Below, one piece after another: positions 19,001-26,931 of a stretch of 64,000 bases of DNA. The stretch's first letter is position 1; every line of letters starts with the position of its first letter. Under the pieces are notes generated by a model. It was given only the letters and a program-made list of their open reading frames with translations. It did no database searches and was not told where the DNA came from. A program made the position numbers and the translations under genes. The stretch covers positions 8,650 to 72,649 of the forward strand of contig CAZNVI010000002.1 of the NCBI GenBank assembly GCA_964576705.1, in the 5' to 3' direction. The stretch is from CAYMDS01 sp964576705 (GTDB taxonomy: Bacteria; Patescibacteriota; Microgenomatia; Levybacterales; UBA12049).

Positions 19001-19461
19001 ATAATAACGGATTTTATTTTTATATATGTACACGCCCTCATCTTCGTGAGAATCGACGTGAGTCAGTACTTGAAGTAAGAAGTGTCACGATTCAAAAAAT
19101 CACAGAGCCGAAAATTGTTTTTTGGCATAAACCATTGGAAGATGGGGAAGGTGTATCTAGAATCAATGCAGATCTTCAAAATCAAACCAGTTACAAGTTT
19201 TCTACCACTGAAGATTTATTAAATCGAACTGCTGTATTAAATCAAGCGTTTAATTATAATTGGGAGCTTGATAGGCTTTCGCACGTGAGATTTACGGCAA
19301 ATGGGTATGCCAATGGCTGGTTTATAACAAGCAGCGGGAATTCAGGTATCATTAAATATGCTCCGCAAAAATATGTTAAATGGGGTTTCATTATAAGTAT
19401 TTGTTCGTTCTTAGTGGTTAATTTAGTAATGATAATTAAACGAAATGAAAAAAAACACTAA
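16066..19461 (+). CDS. Giant AftD/YfhO-like membrane glycosyltransferase
   Basis: This 1131-residue protein is the largest in the window. One helix at 11-29 is followed by an outer loop with VVLGHDAGLPISP, then about ten further helices to about residue 440. A soluble outer region of about 650 residues follows, and a last helix lies near 1105-1125. IPGFIAFRTPFYKFAP matches a recurrent motif of AftD (DUF3367) and YfhO-type GT-C proteins. The long soluble region has beta-rich carbohydrate-binding character (DGDYTAYLNND, GTYDINIQYRQLRGSG). The role in adding sugars outside the membrane is inferred. The protein at 19804 is a shorter relative. Confidence 0.6.
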   Translation: MKRISQKRIIELLTIIILGLVPLLWFKGNNVVLGHDAGLPISPIEHFIDRFYLWTNRYGIGHDQTYALPGLFIHGIEAMISYFGLSLQWNQKITFVFWFMLPGLTMYYLTSRLESKTGLKFLALPSSMLYMMNHYLMQGWFIAERTKFSLYAALPLLLAFLIDWQEKKLTTLKTGILISLTLFFLNGMASLPLFGAIIIALVVFLGFYFYWDKSRKEFLRLVKLILVTIITSLALQSYWLLAYIHYVRNSYSEVVGQAGGVSGVLGWIAYISKDTSLINLMRLQGIPEWYQNPDHAYANVFLHNPVFILISFLLPFVAFCSLFYIKDQKKRKYILFFNFLALFSMIFTAGSHPPFGGIYNLLVQLIPGFIAFRTPFYKFAPALWLSMSILIGFTISSFIQERFVKPNYKFFLIFSILLSIGLLFYNFPFLDGRFFDYIKNQRSMRVNIPSYVLDFGRWSSSVAKDGKILPLPPAAESVESFSWGYWSLTPVTSLLTNASIINPNGMTVHQKEILTEMFSKMKKKDSDWLKVAKVLGIRYFLVRKDFIWNSPSSMTDNPKIYEEVLNNTSGIVFFRKFGEWSIYTIEDLSDEIVVYKEGSLSYIEGAAKDLPVVISIPGVNTESVYYVSGTYGEKQDVLLNNSKNIFVIPQCVMCFLQPQILNEGAFVPSITADSILFPIIKTRESQKEKAALVSPEQSVEYYLELSLRRQKGLERAADEKKLTEALDINADSYLEALQKLRHSLVRLINIRKLENNELLMKGYTYLYIQSNNVIAKSSLLANAVDKQLLNQVFSELDKTLTLIKNSAWYTENLRSKKYIFTVPKDGDYTAYLNNDTLSENEIIINRPINLSIDDKAYSVTASEENSWFSLVDIFLTKGRHTLLLEDVPLKNLYPNPSQIISVIDEDRESFACFKSVLIPTESGGTYDINIQYRQLRGSGVFYFHPLGRDEILPALSKPGIDLKNSSNWEQLRMDFQSSNNNGFYFYICTRPHLRENRRESVLEVRSVTIQKITEPKIVFWHKPLEDGEGVSRINADLQNQTSYKFSTTEDLLNRTAVLNQAFNYNWELDRLSHVRFTANGYANGWFITSSGNSGIIKYAPQKYVKWGFIISICSFLVVNLVMIIKRNEKKH

Positions 19462-19807
19462 TTCAATAAAATCCAATATAGAGAAATATTATATGTGGTA
19501 TGAGAAAAATCTTGCCAAACTTATGTTGATAATTATAATACATTTTATATCATATTTTATTTCTAATCTTCCTTATATAAATATATTTACAGGTCGATAC
19601 TTTCCATTCATAATGGATTGGATTTTTATACTAATCTTATTTTCTCCTCAGAAAAATATAGTCTTGCGATTCGGGCTTTTTTTAATTTTATTGGCCAGTA
19701 TTTTTGGACTTTTGCGGCTTTATCCGGTGACAGAGATAATAGGTGAATTAAGTTTTGCAGCAATTGGGACTTATATCGTATTGATCCTAATAGATAACCA
19801 TGTATGA
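19445..19807 (+). CDS. Small four-helix membrane protein of unknown function
   Basis: The protein has 120 residues: a charged N-terminus of about 25 residues, then about four hydrophobic helices. I do not recognise a family. It overlaps the previous gene by 17 bases and the next by four. The next gene lacks the first helix that its relative at 16066 has before the GHD loop. This protein ends in LILIDNHV just where that helix would belong. It could therefore be a separate accessory subunit or the split-off N-terminus of one larger protein. Confidence 0.55.
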   Translation: MKKNTNSIKSNIEKYYMWYEKNLAKLMLIIIIHFISYFISNLPYINIFTGRYFPFIMDWIFILILFSPQKNIVLRFGLFLILLASIFGLLRLYPVTEIIGELSFAAIGTYIVLILIDNHV

Positions 19808-21717
19808 ATTTTTTAATGGGTGACGCACGTTTTTTTTGGCCTGAAAATATAAATTATTTTTCAGGCGTACCACAAGCATGGGATGCAAGCTTGAATACAG
19901 GCATCGGGCAATCAGGGGTAAGTACATTGTGGATTACTTCTTATCTCTACATCACAAACGTACTTTCACATATAGGATTATCATGGATAACTTTGGTACT
20001 AGTATTTTGGATATTCCCGATTATATTACTTTCTTTTTTCTCATCAGTTTTATTATTCCGTCATCTATTTATAACACCTATTAAACTAAGATTTATAGCG
20101 GGCATTATATATGCGCTAAACACATATTCGATAATGAATATTTTGGGGGGACAGTTTGGCGTGATGCTTGCATACAGCATTCTACCTTTAGTTTTACTGT
20201 GTTTTATTAAAGTTTATGAGAATCCTGATCTTAAAAATTCATTAATCGCAGGACTAGCTATAAGTTTACAAGTGCTTTTTGATCCGCGGTTAGTTTATAT
20301 TAGTATTCTAATTATCGGAGTATATTATTTATTTTCCGGATCATTAAAGACTAATTTAAAGCTAAAACTGGTATATGTTTTTTTTATCCCGATAGTAATT
20401 ATTTTTGTATTGCACAATTATTGGATTTTACCATTAATATACTTTACTACTCCATCGACTCCGTTTAACTATAATAGCCTGGGAGGATTTAAATTCTTCA
20501 GCTTCGCGGAATTTCCCTATGCAATTTCTTTACTTCATCCGAATTGGCCGGATAATATATTCGGGAAGGTTAATTTTTATAAGCCTGAGTTTATGATTTT
20601 GCCGATAATCGGGTTTTCAGTGCTTAATTATTTAAAACTAACCGGGAGATCGAATGCTAAAGGAGAGAAAGAAAAACGATTGACATTATTTTTTGCATTC
20701 CTGCTACTTTATGGTGCCTTTCTTGCAAAAGGGGTAAATGAGCCGCTTGGCGCAGGTAACATTTTTTTATTTAAATATATACCCGGTATGTCTCTGTTTC
20801 GAGATCCTACTAAATTTTATACGATTATCGCAGTGGCTTATTCAATGCTAATTCCTTTGGCATTTTTGCATCTCATAGAGACACGACTCAAAAAAAATAA
20901 AAAATATTCCATTTATATATACATATTATTTACAGTTTCATATTTAGGGATTTTATTTTCACAATTATATAACTCAAATCTGAAGTTTTTCGAAGAAAGA
21001 ACAATCCCGCAAGAATATATTTCATTTAAAAATATGATTGTCAATGAAAATGAATACTTTCGAACTTTATGGGTTCCCCAATGGCAGCGGTATGGATATT
21101 TTTCAGATCTTAATCCTGCGATAGGTAGAGGTGAAGTTATACCTTTTGCCTCACCTATCAGTATGGCAAAAGAATTGAAAGATGATAGAGTTATCCGTCA
21201 GCTCCAAGATTTAGGCGTTAAGTATATTGTCTTGCCTTATGACTCACTCGGTGAATTTTTTATTGATGACAGAAAATATGATGAAAAAACATATATTAAA
21301 ACTAAATTAGAATTAGACACAAATACTAATCTTTCGAAGAAAACTAATTTTGGTAAAGTCTTTGTTTATGAATTAGACGGTTGGAAAGACAGGTTCCGGC
21401 TAATTTCAAATTCTGGTATTAGATGGAAGGCAAATTCTGCAACAGAGTATGAAATCGAGCTTGAAAATGATAAAATTGAAAGTAAGTTGATATTTTCTGA
21501 CAGTTTCGATCCAAATTGGGTTGCCATATGGGGGGATCAAGTAGTTAACTCAAAAGCCTTTAATGATGTACTAAACAGTTTTGATATATCTAAAGGGGCA
21601 AAACATATAAAAATATATTATGCACCCCAAAAGTTAGTAAATATTGGGTTAATATTGAGCGGAACGAGTCTTTTTTTAATATTAGCAGTAATAGCATATC
21701 TAGGTAAAGAGAAGTAA
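19804..21717 (+). CDS. AftD/YfhO-like membrane glycosyltransferase, N-terminus missing or split
   Basis: This 637-residue protein begins directly with MGDARFFWPENINYF, the outer-loop motif that in the 16066 protein follows a first helix. About ten helices follow to about residue 375. IPGMSLFRDPTKFYT matches the IPGFIAFRTPFYKF motif of that relative, and an outer soluble domain and a final helix (GLILSGTSLFLILAVIAYL) follow. It is therefore a shorter paralogue of the 1131-residue protein. An in-frame TAA nine bases before the ATG confirms that the frame is not open further upstream. A lipid-linked-sugar transferase role is inferred. Confidence 0.6.
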   Translation: MNFLMGDARFFWPENINYFSGVPQAWDASLNTGIGQSGVSTLWITSYLYITNVLSHIGLSWITLVLVFWIFPIILLSFFSSVLLFRHLFITPIKLRFIAGIIYALNTYSIMNILGGQFGVMLAYSILPLVLLCFIKVYENPDLKNSLIAGLAISLQVLFDPRLVYISILIIGVYYLFSGSLKTNLKLKLVYVFFIPIVIIFVLHNYWILPLIYFTTPSTPFNYNSLGGFKFFSFAEFPYAISLLHPNWPDNIFGKVNFYKPEFMILPIIGFSVLNYLKLTGRSNAKGEKEKRLTLFFAFLLLYGAFLAKGVNEPLGAGNIFLFKYIPGMSLFRDPTKFYTIIAVAYSMLIPLAFLHLIETRLKKNKKYSIYIYILFTVSYLGILFSQLYNSNLKFFEERTIPQEYISFKNMIVNENEYFRTLWVPQWQRYGYFSDLNPAIGRGEVIPFASPISMAKELKDDRVIRQLQDLGVKYIVLPYDSLGEFFIDDRKYDEKTYIKTKLELDTNTNLSKKTNFGKVFVYELDGWKDRFRLISNSGIRWKANSATEYEIELENDKIESKLIFSDSFDPNWVAIWGDQVVNSKAFNDVLNSFDISKGAKHIKIYYAPQKLVNIGLILSGTSLFLILAVIAYLGKEK

Positions 21718-21722
21718 ACATT

Positions 21723-22592
21723 ATGAGAAAGATAATACTTTTAGGCAAAAACGGTCAACTCGGTAGTGAATTCATTAGGCAAAATGATCAATTTAATTTT
21801 GATCTGTATGCTTTCGGGCGCGAGGACTTAGATGTAACAGCTTCATCAGATCTCATTCATAAGACTATAGCAGATATCAGACCGGATATTCTCATAAATA
21901 CAACGGCTTTCACAAATGTCTCAAGTTGTGAAACACTGTCGGATACAGCATTTTCCGTTAATGCCACATCTTTAAAAAATTTAGCAGTTGAGTGTGATAA
22001 GTTTGGTATAAAATTTGTTACTTTCAGTACAGATTATGTGTTTGACGGCAATAAGGGTAGTGGATATGTTGAAACTGATACCCCAAACCCCTTACAAATA
22101 TATGGTTTGTCTAAATACGCGGGTGAATTGATCTCTAACTTATATTGTAGAAATGCATATATTATTAGAACAAACGGTGTTTACGGGGGTTTATCAGGAA
22201 GTAGAGCAAAAAGAGGCAATTTCGTATTGAATATTTTACAAAAATCTAAAGAAAAAGACGAAATAGAGGTGGTAGCTGATCAGACTGTAAGTCCAACATA
22301 TGCTCCTGATTTAGCTAAAGCAACGTATAATCTAATTTTAAATGAAAATATTAATTCTGGTATTTATCATCTAATAAACGAAGGTCATTGCTCCTGGGCG
22401 GAATTCGCTACAAGTATACTTGACTATGTAGGTTCAAAAACAAAAATTATTCCAGTTCAGTCAAAGTACATGACTACTGACTTTAAAAGGCCTCTTTATA
22501 CAGCGTTATTGAACACAAGAGCACGAGGATATGACATAATCCTACCTGATTGGAAAGATGCAATAAAGAGGTATTTGGATTCTTTAAAATAA
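21723..22592 (+). CDS. rmlD: dTDP-4-dehydrorhamnose reductase
   Basis: This 289-residue protein closely follows the RmlD family. It has LLGKNGQLG at the N-terminus (8-14 NADPH loop), TAFTNVSSCE near 61-70, FSTDYVFDGNKG with the catalytic Thr at 101-111 and YGLSKYAGE with Tyr127 and Lys131. PTYAPDLAKA is also typical. It catalyses the last step of dTDP-L-rhamnose synthesis. The other three genes, rmlA, rmlB and rmlC, are not in this window. The start ATG follows the previous stop by five bases, in the same long operon. Confidence 0.9.
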   Translation: MRKIILLGKNGQLGSEFIRQNDQFNFDLYAFGREDLDVTASSDLIHKTIADIRPDILINTTAFTNVSSCETLSDTAFSVNATSLKNLAVECDKFGIKFVTFSTDYVFDGNKGSGYVETDTPNPLQIYGLSKYAGELISNLYCRNAYIIRTNGVYGGLSGSRAKRGNFVLNILQKSKEKDEIEVVADQTVSPTYAPDLAKATYNLILNENINSGIYHLINEGHCSWAEFATSILDYVGSKTKIIPVQSKYMTTDFKRPLYTALLNTRARGYDIILPDWKDAIKRYLDSLK

Positions 22593-22595
22593 ATT

Positions 22596-23519
22596 ATGTT
22601 AAGTGTCGTAGTACCAGTTTTTAATGAGGAAGAGTCTCTATCAACTTTTTATAGTGAGATTAAGGTTGTTTTGGAAAAACTTGACGAAAAACACGAAATT
22701 ATTTTTATAGACGATGGATCTACGGATAGTACTCTACAAAAATTAAAAGATCTTTCCCGAAAAGATTCTAATATCAGGATTTTTTCACTTAGAAAAAATA
22801 GTGGTAAATCAGAAGGTTTAAGTGTAGGTTTCCAAAAAGCAAAAGGTGATTATATATTTACAATAGATGTAGATCTTGAGGAGAAACCAAGTGAATTTCC
22901 CCGTTTACTTAAAATAATTGATGAAGGGTACGACATAGTTTCAGGATGGAGAAAAAACAGAAAGCATTCATTACCAAGGGTATATTCTTCAAAGATTGCT
23001 AATAGTATACTTTCGAAGCTATGGGGTTTGGAGTTGCATGATATAAATTGCGGCTTAAAGGTTTATACAAGAGATGCTGCGAAATCGTTACTTCTGTATG
23101 GAGGGTTATACAGATTCATACCTTTAATTGCTCACCTGAAAGGTTTTAGGGTTTCTGAAATAGTAGTAGATCATGAAAACAGGAAGTTCGGCAATGCTAA
23201 ATATGGATTTCTGAAATTATGGAAAGATTTACCGGATGCATTTACAGTTTTATTTTTAACTAAATACGCTGAAAAACCATTGCATTTCTTTGGTTTTATA
23301 GGTGGGTTAGTTTTTTCTCTGGGTTTTTTAATCTTTTTTTATTTAGGGATAATTTGGCTATGGGGTGAATCAATAGGTAGAAGGCCATTGTTTTTTACAA
23401 GCATCTTTTTAATGCTAGGTGGAATTCAGATATTTTTCTCAGGCGTTCTTGCGGAGTTAATCAGAAATAATTCCCAAAGAGATTATACTCCTCAGATAAA
23501 GTATTCAAGTGATGTATAG
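22596..23519 (+). CDS. Polyprenyl-phosphate glycosyltransferase (GT2, DPM/GtrB-like)
   Basis: The protein has 307 residues. A GT-A domain with VVVPVFNEEESL, IIFIDDGSTDSTL and the DVDLEEKP catalytic-metal motif is followed by two hydrophobic helices at about 228-290. This domain order is that of dolichol-phosphate-mannose synthase-like and GtrB/ArnC-like enzymes. They load a sugar onto polyprenyl phosphate at the inner membrane face. Such donors are what the GT-C proteins of the locus would need outside, so this is a plausible central supplier. The sugar (glucose, mannose or other) is unknown. Confidence 0.85.
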   Translation: MLSVVVPVFNEEESLSTFYSEIKVVLEKLDEKHEIIFIDDGSTDSTLQKLKDLSRKDSNIRIFSLRKNSGKSEGLSVGFQKAKGDYIFTIDVDLEEKPSEFPRLLKIIDEGYDIVSGWRKNRKHSLPRVYSSKIANSILSKLWGLELHDINCGLKVYTRDAAKSLLLYGGLYRFIPLIAHLKGFRVSEIVVDHENRKFGNAKYGFLKLWKDLPDAFTVLFLTKYAEKPLHFFGFIGGLVFSLGFLIFFYLGIIWLWGESIGRRPLFFTSIFLMLGGIQIFFSGVLAELIRNNSQRDYTPQIKYSSDV

Positions 23520-23524
23520 ATAAT

Positions 23525-23746
23525 ATGAAAATTCAGGATTTAGCATTTGTGATAGCTTTGGCGTTTTTATTACACAAAAAAATAAGTCCTAATTTATTAG
23601 CTTTAATAGGCATAGTTTTATTGGCAATTTCGATTCCGCTATTTTCGAGTTGGATTTTTTTTACGGCTTACCGCTTGGTATATTTTGCTGCATTATTTTT
23701 TCTCCTTTCAATTCTTCTGCATTTATATTACGCTAGGAATAAGTAA
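23525..23746 (+). CDS. Small two- or three-helix membrane protein
   Basis: This 73-residue protein consists almost wholly of hydrophobic segments (about 3-20, 27-42 and 46-68) with a short charged tail. It lies five bases after the polyprenyl-phosphate glycosyltransferase. In GtrA/GtrB systems a small membrane protein next to the GT2 enzyme can help flip the lipid-linked sugar. This one is shorter than a typical GtrA and no motif confirms the idea. Confidence 0.5.
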   Translation: MKIQDLAFVIALAFLLHKKISPNLLALIGIVLLAISIPLFSSWIFFTAYRLVYFAALFFLLSILLHLYYARNK

Positions 23747-23777
23747 TACAGATTGAATCTGGAATTGGAAATTAGGT

Positions 23778-24317
23778 ATGAGAATAGCAATAGATATTTC
23801 ACAGACAGCACATGAAAATACAGGCGTTGCGAACTTTCTCGAAAAGTTAGTTGATGGTTTGTTAGTAGCTGATGATGGCAATGAGTATATTTTATTTGGT
23901 TCTTCATTACGCAATAATACTAAGTATAAAGTATTAAGTACTAAGTATAAAAATAAGACAAAACTAACATTTAAGTTCTTTAGATTGCCACCTACATTTC
24001 TTGATTTACTGTGGAATAGGTTACATATATTATCAATTGAGAGTTTAATAGGAAAAGTTGATGTATTTATTTCATCTGATTGGATTCAGCCTCCGACTAA
24101 ATCAGCAAAGAAGGTGACGATCTTATACGACTTAATAGTTTATAAATACCCTGCAGAAACTCATAAGAAAATAGTTAATACGCAAAAAAGAAGGCTAAAT
24201 TGGGTAAAAAAAGAATGCGATTCAGTAATTTGTATTTCTGAGGCGACGAAAAAAGATGCGATAGATATCTTGGAAATTGACGAGAAAAAAATAAGCGTAG
24301 TTTATCCCGGAATATAA
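23778..24317 (+). CDS. Truncated GT4 glycosyltransferase (N-terminal domain only)
   Basis: The protein has 179 residues against the family's usual 360-380. It begins MRIAIDISQTAHENTGV, the normal GT4 N-terminal strand, and runs to VICISEATKKDAI and VVYPGI, exactly where the donor-binding C-terminal domain should start. A stop and, six bases later, the ATG of a full-length GT4 follow. It cannot bind a nucleotide sugar alone and is probably a remnant of recombination between neighbouring GT4 genes, or a decayed gene. A seven-base repeat array lies inside it at 23919-23946. No Shine-Dalgarno is visible. Confidence 0.65.
   Translation: MRIAIDISQTAHENTGVANFLEKLVDGLLVADDGNEYILFGSSLRNNTKYKVLSTKYKNKTKLTFKFFRLPPTFLDLLWNRLHILSIESLIGKVDVFISSDWIQPPTKSAKKVTILYDLIVYKYPAETHKKIVNTQKRRLNWVKKECDSVICISEATKKDAIDILEIDEKKISVVYPGI
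23919..23946 (+). repeat. Seven-base tandem repeat, four units, inside a coding sequence
   Basis: Four successive heptads of the form A(C/T)(T/A)AAGT lie inside the truncated GT4 gene and encode a TKYKVLSTKYK-like stretch. Units of the same family (ATAAAGT, ATTAAGT) recur at 32951-32978 and, on the opposite strand, at 46781-46815. Confidence 0.7.
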
Positions 24318-24322
24318 ATCAT

Positions 24323-25444
24323 ATGTTAATAGGTATTGATGGAAATGAGGCAAATGTAGAAAAAAGGGTTGGTGTAAGTGAGTTCGCGTTTGAATTGTTA
24401 TCACAATTCAAAAGGCATCAGGTATCCGATATCAAGTATCAAGTATATCTTAAAAGTCAGCTTAATGGTCAGCTGCCTGAACAATCGGAGGGTTTTAGGT
24501 ATAGAATCTTTGGTCCGGGTAAAGCTTGGACGCAGTGGAGGCTTCCGTTAGATTTATATATTCATCGTCCAAGGCCGGATGTATTTTTTACTCCTTCTCA
24601 CTATTCTCCTCGTTTTTCACCAATTCCTACAGTTGTTTCAGTAATGGATTTATCTTATATTTATTATCCGGAATTATTTAATAAATCCGATCTTTATCAG
24701 CTTAAAAATTGGACTAAGTATTCGGTAAGTATGGCAAGTGCAGTAATAACCATTAGTCGATCATCTCAATTTGATATAATTAAAGAGTATAAGATACCTG
24801 AGGAAAAGGTATATGTGGTTCATCCTGGAATAAAGTTAATAAGCGACCTTGAGCCCCATGTTTATCCTATGAGCGAACTTAGTATAAAATATAGAATTTC
24901 TAACAGGTATATATTGTTTGTCGGAACATTGCAGCCTAGGAAGAACATAGAGCGGTTAATTGAGGGATTTAGCAAAATATCAAATATAGAAAAAGATTTA
25001 CAGTTAGTTATCATCGGAAAAAAGGGTTGGCAGTTTGAATCTATTCTTCAAGCTCCTGAAAAATTCGGAGTTTTAGAAAAAGTAAAATTTCTTGATTTCG
25101 TGCCCGACGAAGATTTACCGCTTTTCTATAAAAATGCAATTTGTTTTGTATTACCAAGTCTATATGAGGGGTTTGGTCTTCCTATACTTGAAGCAATGAA
25201 GCATAATTGTCCTGTAATAACGAGCAATGTCTCAAGTATGCCTGAGGCGGGAGAAAACGCTTGTTTGTACATAGATCCTGAAAATGTGGAGGATATCTCT
25301 AAGAATATAAAAAAATTAATCGAGGATGATAAGCTGAGAATAACTCTTATCAAAAAAGGAAAGGAACATATTAAGAAATTCAGTTGGGAAAAAACAGCAA
25401 AAGAAACATTGGCAATCTTAGAAAAAGTGGGAAATGAAAGTTAA
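24323..25444 (+). CDS. GT4-family glycosyltransferase
   Basis: This full-length GT4 enzyme has 373 residues. IGIDGNEANVEKRVGVSEF at the N-terminus is typical of a mannosyltransferase-like GT4 subgroup. The C-terminal domain has RYILFVGTLQPRKNIERLI near 192, VIIGKKGW near 231 and SLYEGFGLPILEAM near 275, with the conserved EX7E glutamates. It follows the truncated GT4 remnant by five bases and precedes an acyltransferase by two. A heptad repeat array at 24416-24443 encodes part of the N-terminal domain (HQVSDIKYQVY), in a region that varies within the family. Confidence 0.85.
   Translation: MLIGIDGNEANVEKRVGVSEFAFELLSQFKRHQVSDIKYQVYLKSQLNGQLPEQSEGFRYRIFGPGKAWTQWRLPLDLYIHRPRPDVFFTPSHYSPRFSPIPTVVSVMDLSYIYYPELFNKSDLYQLKNWTKYSVSMASAVITISRSSQFDIIKEYKIPEEKVYVVHPGIKLISDLEPHVYPMSELSIKYRISNRYILFVGTLQPRKNIERLIEGFSKISNIEKDLQLVIIGKKGWQFESILQAPEKFGVLEKVKFLDFVPDEDLPLFYKNAICFVLPSLYEGFGLPILEAMKHNCPVITSNVSSMPEAGENACLYIDPENVEDISKNIKKLIEDDKLRITLIKKGKEHIKKFSWEKTAKETLAILEKVGNES
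24416..24443 (+). repeat. Seven-base tandem repeat (TATCAAG type)
   Basis: Four heptads related to TATCAAG, two of them exact, lie inside the GT4 gene at 24323-25444. The same unit is found at 34140-34167 in another GT4 gene. Confidence 0.65.
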
Positions 25445-25446
25445 AT

Positions 25447-26040
25447 ATGATAGATAGAACCGGAAAGCAGCTGTCAAATGGAGAGATTATAAATAAAGTC
25501 GGCTTGAGAGTTAGAACTATATGGAATGAGCTTATTGTGTTTATATTGCATTTGGCAGGTTGCGTTCCTTTGCATAATTTCAGGCGTTTTATTTATAACA
25601 TGGCAGGAATTCGTATCGGAAAAGGATCTGCGTTACATATGCATGCCAGGTTTTACCTTCCTTCTAATATTTCAATCGGAGAAGATACTGTTATAGGTGA
25701 AGGTGTAGTGTTAGACGGGCGGGATGATCTAAAAATAGGTAACCATGTTGATATTGCGTCTAACGTCATGATTTATAATGCAGAACATGATATTCATAGT
25801 GAGGATTTCCATGCGGTTACATCGCCTGTTAATGTAGAAGATTACGTGTTTATAGGACCTCGGGCAATTATTCTTCCCGGGGTTACACTGGGTAGAGGAT
25901 CTGTGGTGGGAGCGGGCGCGGTCGTAACGAAATCAGTTCAAGAGTTTGAAGTAGTCGGCGGTGTTCCTGCTAAAGTTATAGGAGAAAGACAAAATAAAAA
26001 TCCTCAATATAAGCTTGGAAGAGCTGCTTGGTTCAGGTAG
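25447..26040 (+). CDS. Hexapeptide-repeat acyltransferase
   Basis: This 197-residue protein has a left-handed beta-helix built from (I/V)GxxxxI repeats between residues about 55 and 175. Examples are IRIGKG, ISIGEDTVIGEG, LKIGNHVDI and VFIGPRAIILPGVTLGRGSVVGAGAVV. The histidine in MIYNAEHDIHS is in the position of the catalytic His of maltose/galactoside O-acetyltransferases. It probably O-acetylates a sugar of the glycan using acetyl-CoA. The N-terminal 45 residues include one hydrophobic stretch (FILHLAGCVPL). It starts two bases after the preceding GT4 stop. Confidence 0.85.
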   Translation: MIDRTGKQLSNGEIINKVGLRVRTIWNELIVFILHLAGCVPLHNFRRFIYNMAGIRIGKGSALHMHARFYLPSNISIGEDTVIGEGVVLDGRDDLKIGNHVDIASNVMIYNAEHDIHSEDFHAVTSPVNVEDYVFIGPRAIILPGVTLGRGSVVGAGAVVTKSVQEFEVVGGVPAKVIGERQNKNPQYKLGRAAWFR

Positions 26041-26051
26041 TTTTTGGTACT

Positions 26052-26906
26052 ATGTTAAATCTTTCTATAATTATTCTAAGTTATAATACAAAAGAGTACC
26101 TTCGCGATTGTTTGCAGTCTATTTATAATAATTTGCCTAAAGGGTTTTTTGAAGTGATAGTTGTAGATAATGCTTCTATTGATAATAGTATTGAAATGGT
26201 ACTTAAAGAATTTCCGAAAGTAAATGTATTTAAATCAGATAAAAACCTAGGTTTTGCCAAAGGTGTAAATATGGGCGCAAAAAAAGCTAAGGGTGAGCTT
26301 CTACTTTTTCTAAATTCTGACGCTGTTTTGCAAAATGATAAAGTCGTCGAGATGACATCTTTCATCCGGAGAAATGAGGATGTGGGAATATTGGGCGGCT
26401 TGCTGGTTAACCAAGATTTAACCAGGCAGAGATCTTATGGTAAATTTTATACTCTACCAGTCGCAGTTAAGATGTTAATCGGAGGCGATAGGATGGAGAT
26501 TCGTGGCAAACGACTTGATAAGCCTGTTAGGGTGGATTGGGTTAGTGGCGGATTCATGATGGTAAAGACATCGATTTTTACTAAGATTTCAGGCTTTGAC
26601 GAAAACTATTTTATGTATATGGAAGATGTAGATTTGTGTTATAGAGCTAAAAATATGGGTTTTCTGACATTTATTTTTCCGGATAGTTATGCACTTCATT
26701 TAAGTCACGGAAGCTCTAATCGTACCTTTGCAATCGAAAATATCTATAAAGGGTTGTTATATTTTTATAAAAAACATAGACATGAATGGGAATATAATGT
26801 GTTGAAATTTATATTATTTACTAAAGCTTGGATACTTATGTCTACGGGCATATTAATTCGCAACCAGTATTTAAAGAATACTTATAGAAATGTAATTCGA
26901 GTCTAG
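26052..26906 (+). CDS. GT2-family glycosyltransferase
   Basis: This protein (284 residues) belongs to the rhamnosyltransferase-like GT2 group. It has LSIIILSYNTKEYLRDCL, VIVVDNASIDNS, LLFLNSDAVL (DXD-equivalent), WVSGGFMMVK and YFMYMEDVDLCYRA. A longer frame from a TTG at 26028 overlaps the acyltransferase stop. The ATG at 26052 is preferred because it places the conserved first strand at the N-terminus, as in the relatives at 12044 and 32799. Its place directly before the polymerase-like gene fits a role in building the repeat unit. Confidence 0.85.
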   Translation: MLNLSIIILSYNTKEYLRDCLQSIYNNLPKGFFEVIVVDNASIDNSIEMVLKEFPKVNVFKSDKNLGFAKGVNMGAKKAKGELLLFLNSDAVLQNDKVVEMTSFIRRNEDVGILGGLLVNQDLTRQRSYGKFYTLPVAVKMLIGGDRMEIRGKRLDKPVRVDWVSGGFMMVKTSIFTKISGFDENYFMYMEDVDLCYRAKNMGFLTFIFPDSYALHLSHGSSNRTFAIENIYKGLLYFYKKHRHEWEYNVLKFILFTKAWILMSTGILIRNQYLKNTYRNVIRV

Positions 26907-26931
26907 ATAGATCAGGATATTTAACATATAT

